Shown here piece after piece: positions 54,956 through 63,739 of a DNA stretch of 64,000 bases. Numbering within the stretch: position 1 is the stretch's first letter; each line of letters begins with the position of its first letter. The DNA comes from Asaia bogorensis (GTDB taxonomy: Bacteria; Pseudomonadota; Alphaproteobacteria; CACIAM-22H2): assembly GCA_945901855.1 (NCBI GenBank), contig CAMDLT010000011.1, positions 34,434 to 98,433 of the forward strand, read 5' to 3'. The notes beneath the pieces are model-generated. The model saw nothing but the letters and a program-made list of their open reading frames with translations. It had not been told where the DNA came from and made no database searches. The translations under genes were made by a program, and so were the position numbers.

Positions 54956-55896
54956 AGCGCCGCCACGACCGCGTCCAGCGGGATCGCGTCCATCGTTTCG
55001 GCGCCAAAATCCTGGGCGCGCAGCACGGTCGGATGTTTGGCATCGGGCGCGAATTTCGCCGGATCGGTCGGCCCGAACAGCGACACAAGCGGCCCGTCCC
55101 CTGCCGCCAGCATGTGCCCGCCGCCCGCATCGTTGGCAAGCGAGGCCGCCAGACGCTGGGCGAGGGCGATCGTCAAAAGCGGCGACGGTTTTTCAACCGC
55201 TTGCAACGGCAGCACCGCGCCGGGGATGGCGCGCGCGGGCGCGATCCAATCCTGCTCGTCGGGGCCCAGCAGAAAGACCGGCACGATGCCGGGCAGCGCT
55301 TGGGCCGCCGCCGCGAATTTTTCGAACGGCCAGCATTTCGCCCGGTTGCCCGCCCCCGGCGCAAACCCGACATAGACCGGCCCCGAGGGCAGCAGACGCG
55401 CAGCCGTCGCCCGAAGATCGGCAGGCAGCATCAGCGCCTCAACCCGAATATCGGGATCGCCGCCCGCCGCTTCGATCAGTTGCAGAAGCTGGCCGCGCAT
55501 CGAGCGGGGCTTTCCCGCCGTTTTGGGGCGCCCGTCGGACAGCCGAAAACCCGCCGCACCGGAGATAAAACGTTTGTGGCGCACGCGGCGCACGGCAAGG
55601 CTTGTCGAAAACCGACGCTGCGTGTCGATAACCAGATCGCACATGCGCCCGTCCAACGGACGACCGACAATGTCGCGCAACCGCGAACCAAACCCGGCAT
55701 TTTCGATCGTTTCGTCGATCAGGCCGGAAACGAGCGGGCTGAGGCTGCCGGCATAGACGCTGGGCCCCTTGCCCGCGCACCAAACAATGCGGGCGGTCGG
55801 CCAATTGGCGCGCATGCGACGCACAAAAGTCAGCTTCATCAAGCCGTCCCCGACCAAATCGAGGCCGACATAAATCAAAATGGTTTCAGGTGCCAT
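54922..55896 (-). CDS. Glycosyltransferase family 9 protein
   Basis: A 324-residue GT-B protein of the heptosyltransferase family (ADP-heptose donors in LPS). Two Rossmann halves: N-terminal LIYVGLDLVGDGLMKLTF and C-terminal VYVGFAPGAGNRAKCWPFEKF, with the donor site NDAGGGHMLAA and SLFGPTDPAKFAP. Its position apart from LPS genes leaves the acceptor unknown. The start is shared with a short divergent gap to the next gene. Confidence 0.85.
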   Translation of the reverse strand: MAPETILIYVGLDLVGDGLMKLTFVRRMRANWPTARIVWCAGKGPSVYAGSLSPLVSGLIDETIENAGFGSRLRDIVGRPLDGRMCDLVIDTQRRFSTSLAVRRVRHKRFISGAAGFRLSDGRPKTAGKPRSMRGQLLQLIEAAGGDPDIRVEALMLPADLRATAARLLPSGPVYVGFAPGAGNRAKCWPFEKFAAAAQALPGIVPVFLLGPDEQDWIAPARAIPGAVLPLQAVEKPSPLLTIALAQRLAASLANDAGGGHMLAAGDGPLVSLFGPTDPAKFAPDAKHPTVLRAQDFGAETMDAIPLDAVVAALQSSIRTGVAR

Positions 55897-55950
55897 TTGT
55901 CACAATTCGGCGCTATGATGTTGCACTGCAGCATTTGACCGGGGGCCGCC

Positions 55951-58677
55951 ATGTCGATTCGCAATCTCGACTATTTGTTAAAGCCAAAGTCGGTTGCTTT
56001 GATCGGCGCCACCCCCAAGCCCGGGTCGGTTGGGGCGGTTTTGGCGCGCAATCTGTTCCATGCGGGTTTCGCAGGCCCGATCATGCCGGTCAATCCGAAA
56101 TATCCGGCGATCGAAGGCGTGTTTGCTTATCCCGACGTCGCGAGCCTGCCCGCGATCCCGGATCTGGCCGTCATTTGCACGCCGCCCGACACGGTCCCTG
56201 GCATCGTTGCAGCACTGGGCGCACGGGGCTGCAAGGCGGCGATCGTGATTTCAGCAGGCTTCGGCGAATCGGGCGACGCACATGGCAAAGCGCTCGAACA
56301 AGCGATGCTGGCGGCGGCGCGGCCCTATTTGATGCGGATCGTCGGGCCCAATTGCCTGGGCGCGATGGCGCCCGCGATCGGCCTTAACGCGACGTTCGCG
56401 CATGTGGCGCCGCTGGCGGGCGATCTGGCGTTCGTCACGCAGTCGGGCGCGATGGCAACGGCGATCGTCGATTGGGCGGCGCCGCGCAAAATCGGCTTTT
56501 CGCACTTGGTGTCGCTGGGCGACATGAGCGACGTCGATTTTGGCGACATGCTCGACTGGCTGGCGACCGACGGCAAAACGCGCGCGATTTTGCTGTATAT
56601 CGAGGCCGTCACGCATGCGCGCAAGTTCATGAGCGCGGCGCGCGCGGCCGCACGCCTCAAGCCCGTGATCGTCATCAAAGCCGGGCGTCACGCCGAAGCG
56701 GCCAAAGCGGCCGCCTCGCACACGGGCGCGCTCGCGGGCGCCGATGCGGTCTACGACGCCGCGTTCCGGCGTGCGGGCATGCTGCGCGTGTTCGACATCG
56801 ACGAATTGTTCGATGCAGTTGCGACGGTCGCGGCGCCGTCGCTGCCGGTCGGGACAGGCGACAAGCTGGCGATCTTGACCAATGGCGGCGGTCTTGGCGT
56901 GCTGGCGACCGACACGCTGATCGACCTGCACGGCCATCTGGCCGATCTGGATGACGAGACGAAGAAAAAACTCGACGCTGTGCTGCCCAAAACCTGGTCG
57001 CACGGCAACCCTGTCGACATTATCGGCGATGCCGACGGCGCTCGCTATCGCGCAGCGCTCGAAACGCTGCTCGAAGCGCCCGGCATCGACGCCGTGCTGG
57101 CGCTCAATTGTCCGACGGCCATCGCCTCCTCGGTCGACGCGGCCGAGGCGATCGTGGCGGGCGCCAAGGGCGCGCGCATGCCCGTCCTCGCCTCGTGGCT
57201 GGGCGGCACCAAAACGGCGCTGGACGCACGCGCGCGGTTTGCCGATGCGCGCATTCCGTCCTACGATACGCCCGACAAAGCGGTGCGCGGCTTCATGCAT
57301 TTGGTGCGCTACCGCCAAGCCCAGCAGAACCTGATGGAAGTGCCGGACGCCGCCCCCGACAATCTGGCGCCCGATCCTGCCGCCGCACGCGCGATCGTCG
57401 ATCAAGCCCTGGCGGCCGAGCAATCCTGGCTGACCGATCCGCAGGTGCGCGGCGTGCTGGCAGGCTACGGATTTGCGCTGCCGCGCGGCGAAACGGTGGC
57501 CGACACCGCCAGCGCCGTGCTCGCCGCGATACGTATCGGCGGTCGGGTGGCGCTCAAAATCGTCTCGCCCCAGATCCTGCACAAATCCGACGTGGGCGGC
57601 GTGGCGCTCAATCTCGACGGGCCGCGGGCGGTCGAACTTGCCGCCACCGCAATGCTCGAACGCGTCAAAGCCAAAATGCCGGATGCCGTCGTGACAGGCT
57701 TTCTGGTGCAGGAGATGGTCCATCGCCCGCACGCGCACGAGCTGATTTTGGGGGCAAGCGAAGACCGCCAGTTCGGGCCCGCGATTTTGTTCGGCCAAGG
57801 CGGCGTATCGGTCGAAGTCGTCGGCGATACGGCGATGGCGCTGCCGCCGCTCAACGTCAAACTCGCGCGCGAATTGATCGGGGCGACGCGCATCGCGCGC
57901 CTGCTCAAGGGCTATCGCGACCGTCCGCCGGTCGATCTGGCGGCCGTGGAACTGGCGCTGGTGCGGCTCTCGCAGCTGGTCTGCGATCTCGACTCGGTCG
58001 CCGAAATCGACATCAACCCGCTGCTCGTCGACGCGTCCGGCGCCGTCGTGCTCGATGCGCGCATTCGCGTTCGCAAACCCGGTACGGCCGTGCATGCCGC
58101 GCGCCTGGCGATCGAGCCCTATCCGTCGGCGCTGGTGGAAACCATCGAACTCGACGGCTACGGGCCGGTACGATTGCGACCGATCCGGCCCGAGGATGCG
58201 CCGCTCATCGACACGCTGCTTGAAAAAATGAGCTCGGAAGACCGCCGCATGCGGTTTTTTGCGCCCGTCACGCGGCTGGCACGGCCGCAATTGGCGCGCC
58301 TTACCCAAATCGACTACGACCGCGAAATGGCGTTTGTATGCGAGCGGCCGGGCGCCGGAAAAGACGACGGGTTGCTGGGGGTCGTGCGCCTGGCCGCCGA
58401 CCCGGACCGAATGCAGGCCGAATACGCCATCGCCCTGCGCTTCGATGCCAAAGGGATCGGTCTTGGGCGCCGCTTGATGGTGCGCATTTTGGATTATGCC
58501 AAAAGCCGTCAAATCGGCGAGATTTACGGCGAAATCTTGCGCGAAAACCACAAGATGGTCGAACTGTGCAACAGTTTGGGCTTTACCGTGAAAAGCGTGC
58601 CGGACCAGCTCGATATGGTGCATGCCAGCCTTAAGCTGGCCGATTGGGGCGAGCACGCGGAAGCGGCCGCGCAATAG
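55951..58677 (+). CDS. ADP-forming acyl-CoA synthetase/GNAT fusion
   Basis: A 908-residue PatZ-like protein. Residues 1-130 form a CoA-binding domain (LLKPKSVALIGATPKPGSVG), 150-450 a succinyl-CoA ligase-like domain (AGRHAEAAKAAASHTGALAG with the phospho-His), about 480-700 an ATP-grasp domain (VALKIVSPQILHKSDVGGV, QEMVHRPHAHELILG), and about 735-905 a GNAT acetyltransferase (IALRFDAKGIGLGRRLM). It may acetylate lysines (as PatZ) or activate acetate. Confidence 0.9.
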   Translation: MSIRNLDYLLKPKSVALIGATPKPGSVGAVLARNLFHAGFAGPIMPVNPKYPAIEGVFAYPDVASLPAIPDLAVICTPPDTVPGIVAALGARGCKAAIVISAGFGESGDAHGKALEQAMLAAARPYLMRIVGPNCLGAMAPAIGLNATFAHVAPLAGDLAFVTQSGAMATAIVDWAAPRKIGFSHLVSLGDMSDVDFGDMLDWLATDGKTRAILLYIEAVTHARKFMSAARAAARLKPVIVIKAGRHAEAAKAAASHTGALAGADAVYDAAFRRAGMLRVFDIDELFDAVATVAAPSLPVGTGDKLAILTNGGGLGVLATDTLIDLHGHLADLDDETKKKLDAVLPKTWSHGNPVDIIGDADGARYRAALETLLEAPGIDAVLALNCPTAIASSVDAAEAIVAGAKGARMPVLASWLGGTKTALDARARFADARIPSYDTPDKAVRGFMHLVRYRQAQQNLMEVPDAAPDNLAPDPAAARAIVDQALAAEQSWLTDPQVRGVLAGYGFALPRGETVADTASAVLAAIRIGGRVALKIVSPQILHKSDVGGVALNLDGPRAVELAATAMLERVKAKMPDAVVTGFLVQEMVHRPHAHELILGASEDRQFGPAILFGQGGVSVEVVGDTAMALPPLNVKLARELIGATRIARLLKGYRDRPPVDLAAVELALVRLSQLVCDLDSVAEIDINPLLVDASGAVVLDARIRVRKPGTAVHAARLAIEPYPSALVETIELDGYGPVRLRPIRPEDAPLIDTLLEKMSSEDRRMRFFAPVTRLARPQLARLTQIDYDREMAFVCERPGAGKDDGLLGVVRLAADPDRMQAEYAIALRFDAKGIGLGRRLMVRILDYAKSRQIGEIYGEILRENHKMVELCNSLGFTVKSVPDQLDMVHASLKLADWGEHAEAAAQ

Positions 58678-58773
58678 CCGCTTGCGTTCACGCTATTACA
58701 AATTATATCACTGTCGAATCGGACGCCCGGCGGCGGCCGAATTTGTATTCCTCTGTGCAATGGAAGCCAGAAC

Positions 58774-60171
58774 TTGTTCGCACTCGATCCAATCATGATT
58801 TCGGGCCGAGAGGTCCTGCCGGTCGTCGAAGGCGGCAAGGGCGTGTCGGTCTCGAACGGCGAAAGCTCAGGGGCGTGGGCGGCGGCCGGGGGCGTTGGCA
58901 CCTTTTCGGGCGTCAATGCCGACCATCTCGACGCGCAAGGCCAGGTCGTGCGTCAGATCTATCGCGGCAAGACGCGGCGCGAACGCCACGACGAGCTGAT
59001 CGCCTATGCCGTCAAAGGCGCCTTGCACCAGGCGCGCGTGGCGCGCGAAATGTCGGGCGAAAACGGCCGCGTGCACATGAACATCCTGTGGGAAATGGGC
59101 GGGGCAGAACCGATTCTGGAAGCGGTTCTAGACCAGTCCAAGGGCTTGATCCACGGCGTCACGTGCGGTGCGGGCATGCCCTACAAGATCGCCGAGATCT
59201 GCGCCAAATACGGCGCCTATTACTATCCGATCGTGTCGTCGGCGCGTGCGTTCCGCGCCTTGTGGAAGCGCGCCTACCACAAATTTTCCGACCTGCTGGG
59301 CGGCGTAGTCTACGAAGATCCGTGGCTGGCTGGCGGGCATAACGGCCTGTCCAATGCCGAAGACCCGCGCAAGCCCGAACCGCCGCTGGCGCGCGTGATC
59401 GAACTGCGTCGGCAGATGCGCGAATTCGGCTTGGATCGCGTGCCGATTTTCATGGCGGGCGGCGTTTGGCGCCTCGACGAATGGAAAGACTTTATCGGCA
59501 ATCCCGATGTGGGGCCGTGCGCGTTCCAGTTCGGCACGCGCCCGCTGCTGACCCAGGAAAGCCCGATTTCCGACGCGTGGAAGCAGCGTCTGCTGACGCT
59601 CAATTCGGGCGATATTTTGCTGCATAAATTTTCGCCGACGGGCTTCTATTCGTCGGCCGTGCGCAACCCGTTTTTGCGCGAGCTCGAAGAGCGCTCGCAG
59701 CGCCAAGTCGCCTACCAGATGCACCCCGTGGGCGAACACGACCAACCCTTCCCGGTGGGGGCGCGCGGGCGCATCGTGTATCTGTCGGCGCAGGACAAAG
59801 TGGCGGCCGAGGGCTGGGTCAAAGCGGGTTTCACCGAAGCGCTGCGCACGCCCGAATTCACGCTGATCTTCGTCGATCCGGCGCGCGCGGAGGAAATCCA
59901 CCGCGATCAGGTGAACTGCATGGGCTGCCTTTCGGCTTGCGCGTTTTCCAACTGGCAGCAGAACGATGCGGGCACGACCGGCAAAAAGGCGGACCCGCGC
60001 AGCTTCTGCATCCAAAAAACGCTGCAGGACATCAGCCACGGCGCCGACGTCGAAGCCCAGCTGATGTTCGCAGGCCACAACGCCTATCGCTTCGCCTCCG
60101 ACCCCTACTACGGGAACGGGTTTATCCCAAGCGTCAAGCAACTGGTCGAACGCATCGCGTCGGGGCAGTAG
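58774..60171 (+). CDS. Nitronate monooxygenase-like FMN protein
   Basis: A 465-residue TIM-barrel flavoprotein of the NPD/nitronate monooxygenase group: GAWAAAGGVGTFSGVNADH, HGVTCGAGMPYKIAEICAKY, LAGGHNGLSNAEDP, PIFMAGGVWRLDEW, and FQFGTRPLLTQES. A C-terminal extension has clustered cysteines (NCMGCLSACAFSNW) that are unlike short-chain NMO. The TTG at 58774 or ATG 58795 is the start. The substrate is unproven. Confidence 0.82.
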   Translation: MFALDPIMISGREVLPVVEGGKGVSVSNGESSGAWAAAGGVGTFSGVNADHLDAQGQVVRQIYRGKTRRERHDELIAYAVKGALHQARVAREMSGENGRVHMNILWEMGGAEPILEAVLDQSKGLIHGVTCGAGMPYKIAEICAKYGAYYYPIVSSARAFRALWKRAYHKFSDLLGGVVYEDPWLAGGHNGLSNAEDPRKPEPPLARVIELRRQMREFGLDRVPIFMAGGVWRLDEWKDFIGNPDVGPCAFQFGTRPLLTQESPISDAWKQRLLTLNSGDILLHKFSPTGFYSSAVRNPFLRELEERSQRQVAYQMHPVGEHDQPFPVGARGRIVYLSAQDKVAAEGWVKAGFTEALRTPEFTLIFVDPARAEEIHRDQVNCMGCLSACAFSNWQQNDAGTTGKKADPRSFCIQKTLQDISHGADVEAQLMFAGHNAYRFASDPYYGNGFIPSVKQLVERIASGQ

Positions 60172-60184
60172 ACGGGCGCTCCGT

Positions 60185-60646
60185 CTAGCCTTTTACCGCC
60201 AAAATCGCCTCGATTTCGACCGAGATGCCGCGCGGCAGGCTGCCCATGCCCACGGCCGAGCGCGCATGGCGCCCCGCCTCGCCGAAAACCTCGCCGAACA
60301 GATCCGAGCAGCCGTTGACCACCTCCGGCTGCTGGCTAAATCCGGGTACCGCATTGACCATGCCCAGCAGCTTGACCACGTAATCCACGCGGTCGAGCGA
60401 CCCCAGCGCCTGGCGCACGGTCGCCAACAGGCTGAGCCCGACCAGTCGCGCATCTTGATACCCCTGCTCCACCGTCAAGCTGGCGCCGACAACGCCAACG
60501 CGCAAGGTGCCGTTGGCCTCGCGCGGGCCTTGTCCCGACAAATAGAGCGTCTGGGCATGCAGCCGGAACGGAATGTAAGTGCCCGTGGGCTGGGCCGGTT
60601 CGGGCAACACAAGGCCCAGTTGCTTCAAGCGCGCTTCGGCCGACAT
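60185..60646 (-). CDS. RidA/YjgF-family protein
   Basis: A 153-residue RidA-superfamily protein: LYLSGQGPREANGTL, VVGASLTVEQGYQDARLVGL, VVKLLGMVNAVPGF, and ARSAVGMGSLPRGISVEIEAI near the end, including the substrate-binding Arg. RidA hydrolyses reactive enamines from PLP enzymes. It converges on the flavoprotein gene (14 bp apart), while its 5' side faces the PhnD-like gene. Confidence 0.9.
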   Translation of the reverse strand: MSAEARLKQLGLVLPEPAQPTGTYIPFRLHAQTLYLSGQGPREANGTLRVGVVGASLTVEQGYQDARLVGLSLLATVRQALGSLDRVDYVVKLLGMVNAVPGFSQQPEVVNGCSDLFGEVFGEAGRHARSAVGMGSLPRGISVEIEAILAVKG

Positions 60647-60784
60647 ATAAACTCCTTTGCATTTTGCGAATCCGAAAAACCAGCGCCAAAACCGTCCATT
60701 CGAACTGCTTCTGGTTGACGCAGTGGCTACGAACCGCGACTATCATCTGTTTTCTTGCGGTCTTCCAGAGGAGACGACAAAACG

Positions 60785-61630
60785 ATGGAACGTCGCGCAA
60801 TATTGAAATTAATCGGTGCGGGCATCGGCACTGCAGGCTTCGGCGCAGCGCCCGCGCTTGGCCAAGCGCAAGGCGCTTTCCAATTGGCCGTGATGCCAAA
60901 TGTGAGCGCACGCATCATTCTGACCAATTACCGGCCGATGCGCGAATATCTGCAAAGCGCACTGGGCCGCCCGGTCGAGATCGTCACGGCAACGGACCTG
61001 CGCGAGTTCTATACGCGCACGCTTGCCGGGACATACGATCTGGTGATTATCGCGGCCAACCTCGCGCGCGTAGCCGAACTCGACGCGAAGTTCGAATTGC
61101 TGGGCGGGCTGGAGCCGCCGATACCGGCCTTGTTCGTCACCCGCAAGGACGCGCCGATGGCGACGTACGAGGCGCTGCGCGGCAAGGCGTTGGCGCTGGC
61201 AAATCCGCAATCGCTGGTGGCGCTGACCGCCAAAGCGACGCTCGCTGCGAGCGGTCTTGGCGCCGAGCGCGAATACCGCACGGTTTGGGCACGCAACGAA
61301 GACAGTTTGGGGCAGTTGCTGGCGTCGGGCGAAGCGCCGATGGCGTCGATGAGCATGGGCGAATTCCGCGCGTTGCGCGAAGAACTGCGCCAGACGCTCG
61401 AGTTTCGCGAATTCGCCAAAGTACCGAATTTTTTCGCGCTCGCAGGCAAACCGATGGCGGCGGCCGACAGTGCGCGCCTGCGCACCCTTCTGTACGCGTT
61501 TTCGGAAACCGAACTTGGCAAAGAGTTCCAAAACCTGTCGGGCGTGCAGCGCATCCGCGCGGTGCCGCCCGCCGATTTGGACGGGCTTGATGCCACGCTC
61601 GCCGAAACGCGCGCGGCCTTGCGCTCCTAA
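60785..61630 (+). CDS. PhnD-like periplasmic binding protein
   Basis: A 281-residue exported protein (signal RRAILKLIGAGIGTAGFGA to ALGQ) with a PhnD/phosphate-phosphonate-binding fold: FQLAVMPNVSARIILTNYRP, REYLQSALGRPVEIVTATD, LAGTYDLVIIAANLARVAE. It is shorter than the transport PhnD and has no transporter genes near it. A hybrid kinase gene follows 21 bp later, so it probably presents a ligand to that sensor. ATG 60785; a TTGACG at 60715 may be part of its promoter. Confidence 0.85.
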   Translation: MERRAILKLIGAGIGTAGFGAAPALGQAQGAFQLAVMPNVSARIILTNYRPMREYLQSALGRPVEIVTATDLREFYTRTLAGTYDLVIIAANLARVAELDAKFELLGGLEPPIPALFVTRKDAPMATYEALRGKALALANPQSLVALTAKATLAASGLGAEREYRTVWARNEDSLGQLLASGEAPMASMSMGEFRALREELRQTLEFREFAKVPNFFALAGKPMAAADSARLRTLLYAFSETELGKEFQNLSGVQRIRAVPPADLDGLDATLAETRAALRS

Positions 61631-61639
61631 CCCCCCCCC
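61631..61639 (+). repeat. Run of nine C
   Basis: Nine consecutive C lie between the stop of the PhnD-like gene and the GGAA ribosome-binding region of the kinase gene. Such tracts can slip; the tract lies upstream of the Shine-Dalgarno, so changes in length need not alter translation. Confidence 0.95.
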
Positions 61640-61651
61640 GGAACCCGCCCG

Positions 61652-63622
61652 ATGTGGCTTGCCAGCGTGCCGTTCCGCTTCAAACTGTTCGCCGTCGGCG
61701 CGTTGGCGCTGCTGTCGGTGACGGGGCTGTTTGCGGTCATGCAGGCGTCGCTGCTGGAAACCGCCCTGACGCGCCAAATGGTGGCGCGCGCGGAAGCGGA
61801 ACGCCCGCTTTTCCGCTCCGTGCTGACCAATTTGCTGATCGAACGCGACTTCGCGACCATCGATGCGATTTTGAAAGAGAGCGCCTCCTCGAACGGCTAC
61901 GCGCATTTGGCGCTGGTCGATGTTCGCGGCGAGACGATCGCGTGCATCGGCTGGGACCCCGCCCTGCACGGCATCCCGAGCGAGGGCCCGACCGCCATTT
62001 CGGGGCCGGACGGCACGCTGCGCTTGCCGTTCGAGACCAAATTGGAGTTTGCGGGCCAGTCGCTGGGGACGCTCTATTACGGGGTTTCGACCGCGCCGAT
62101 CGATGCCGCGCGCGCCGACGTGCTGAGCCAGGCAGCCGCGATCGGGGTCATGGGGCTTGCAGCGGCGCTGATGATCATGGAGTGGCTGCACGGGCTGCTG
62201 ATGCGCCCCTTGGCACGCCTGCGCATGGCGAGCGACCAGGTGCGGCGCGGCGAGTACGAGGTGGATCTGCTGCCAACCGGCAAGGACGATTTCGGCCGTC
62301 TGGGCGACAGCTTCCGCCAGATGGCGCGCGACATCGCAGACCGCGTTCGCGCGCTTGAAGCAAGCGAGGCGACGCAACGCCAGCTACTGGCCGACGCGAC
62401 GTTGCGCGAGACGCTGCTGGCGGAAGCGCGCGACCGCGCCGAAGCGGCCTCGCAGGCCAAGGCGCAGTTCCTTGCGACCATGAGCCACGAAATCCGCACC
62501 CCCCTCAACGGCGTGATCGGCCTTTCGGGCGTGCTGCTCGACGGCCGTCTGGAGCCCGAACAGCGGCGGCTTTTGCAGCTCGTCCATGGATCGGGCGAGC
62601 AGCTTTTGGGCGTGGTGAACGACGTACTCGACTTCTCGCGCCTGGACGCCAACCGGTTGGCGCTCTCGCGATCGCAGCTCGACCCGCAACGGCTGACGCG
62701 CGAGGCGGTGGCCGCCTTCCAGACGCGGGCCGACGCTAAAAAACTGACCTTGACCTGCTGGGTCTCGGACGACGTGCCGGCGTTCGTTACGGGCGACGCG
62801 CTGCGCTTGCGCCAAATTCTCGACAATCTGCTCGCCAACGCGATCAAATTCACGCTGGCGGGCGCGGTCGACATGCGGCTTGCGCGGACCGCCGGGGGCG
62901 CTTTGGAATGGGCGGTTCAGGATACCGGGATCGGCATCCCCGACAACCGCATCAAGGACCTGTTCCAGGATTTCACCCAGGTCGATTCCTCGACCACGCG
63001 GCGGTTCGGCGGTTCGGGCTTGGGGCTCGCCATCTCGCGGCGATTGGCCCGGCTGATGGGCGGCGATATCGCGGCCGAATCGGTCTTCGGGCGCGGCTCG
63101 ACTTTCCGCCTGCGGGTGGCGTTTGCCGCCGTCGCCCCCGATATTGCGGCGGGCGAAACGGCGGCAGGCGACACCAGCGGCACCAATGCCAAGCCGAGCG
63201 GCGAGATCGTGCCACTGCGCAGCGTCGGCATCCGCGTGCTGGTGGCCGAAGACAACCCGGTCAATCGCTTGGTGATCGAAAAACTGCTGGAACATCTGGG
63301 CTATGCCCCAAGTTTCGCCGAAAACGGCGCCGAGACCATCGCGGCAGCCATGCGCGAGCGTTTCGACGCCATTTTGATGGATATCCATATGCCCGATATG
63401 GACGGCGTCGCGGTGTTTCGCCAGCTTCGCGCCGCCCTTGGTCCAAATCGCGAAACGCCGATTTTTGCGGTTACGGCCAATGCCTTGACGGGCGACCGCG
63501 AGGCCTATTTGGCGTTGGGCATGAACGGCTATCTGTCCAAGCCGATCATGCCGGCTGCCCTTGCGGCGCTGCTGGCGCCGTTGCCGCGCGCCCGCCCCGC
63601 CGCCGACAGCCGAGCCAATTGA
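61652..63622 (+). CDS. Hybrid sensor histidine kinase
   Basis: A 656-residue protein. Helices at about 10-32 and 158-178 enclose a small periplasmic domain (RVLTNLLIERDFATIDAILK-like sequence, HLALVDVRGETI). HAMP and coiled coil follow, then HisKA with His279 (FLATMSHEIRTPLNGVIG), HATPase (DNLLANAIKFT, DTGIGIPDN, GSGLGLAISRRLARLMGG), and a receiver domain (VLVAEDNPVNRLVIEKLLEH) with Asp577 in ILMDIHMPDMDG. It follows the PhnD-like gene by 21 bp. No Hpt partner is seen. Confidence 0.9.
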   Translation: MWLASVPFRFKLFAVGALALLSVTGLFAVMQASLLETALTRQMVARAEAERPLFRSVLTNLLIERDFATIDAILKESASSNGYAHLALVDVRGETIACIGWDPALHGIPSEGPTAISGPDGTLRLPFETKLEFAGQSLGTLYYGVSTAPIDAARADVLSQAAAIGVMGLAAALMIMEWLHGLLMRPLARLRMASDQVRRGEYEVDLLPTGKDDFGRLGDSFRQMARDIADRVRALEASEATQRQLLADATLRETLLAEARDRAEAASQAKAQFLATMSHEIRTPLNGVIGLSGVLLDGRLEPEQRRLLQLVHGSGEQLLGVVNDVLDFSRLDANRLALSRSQLDPQRLTREAVAAFQTRADAKKLTLTCWVSDDVPAFVTGDALRLRQILDNLLANAIKFTLAGAVDMRLARTAGGALEWAVQDTGIGIPDNRIKDLFQDFTQVDSSTTRRFGGSGLGLAISRRLARLMGGDIAAESVFGRGSTFRLRVAFAAVAPDIAAGETAAGDTSGTNAKPSGEIVPLRSVGIRVLVAEDNPVNRLVIEKLLEHLGYAPSFAENGAETIAAAMRERFDAILMDIHMPDMDGVAVFRQLRAALGPNRETPIFAVTANALTGDREAYLALGMNGYLSKPIMPAALAALLAPLPRARPAADSRAN

Positions 63623-63699
63623 TTCGAACAAATCGGGCTATCACCGCAAATTTTGCTTGCAACTGCTGCGCCAAGGGTTAAAATAAGCCTAGGTAAAGA

Positions 63700-63721
63700 G
63701 CGGCGCACATCAAGGCGCCGC
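63700..63721 (+). other. Stem-loop in adhesin leader
   Basis: GCGGCGC pairs with GCGCCGC across eight bases, ending 18 bp before the adhesin ATG. It may affect translation or be a weak terminator of the kinase gene (no T-run). Confidence 0.4.
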
Positions 63722-63739
63722 AACACGCAAGCAGGAACG

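Noticed and set aside
60785..61630. Second phosphonate transporter
   Set aside because: No permease or ATPase gene adjoins it, and a hybrid kinase follows, so sensing is more likely than transport.
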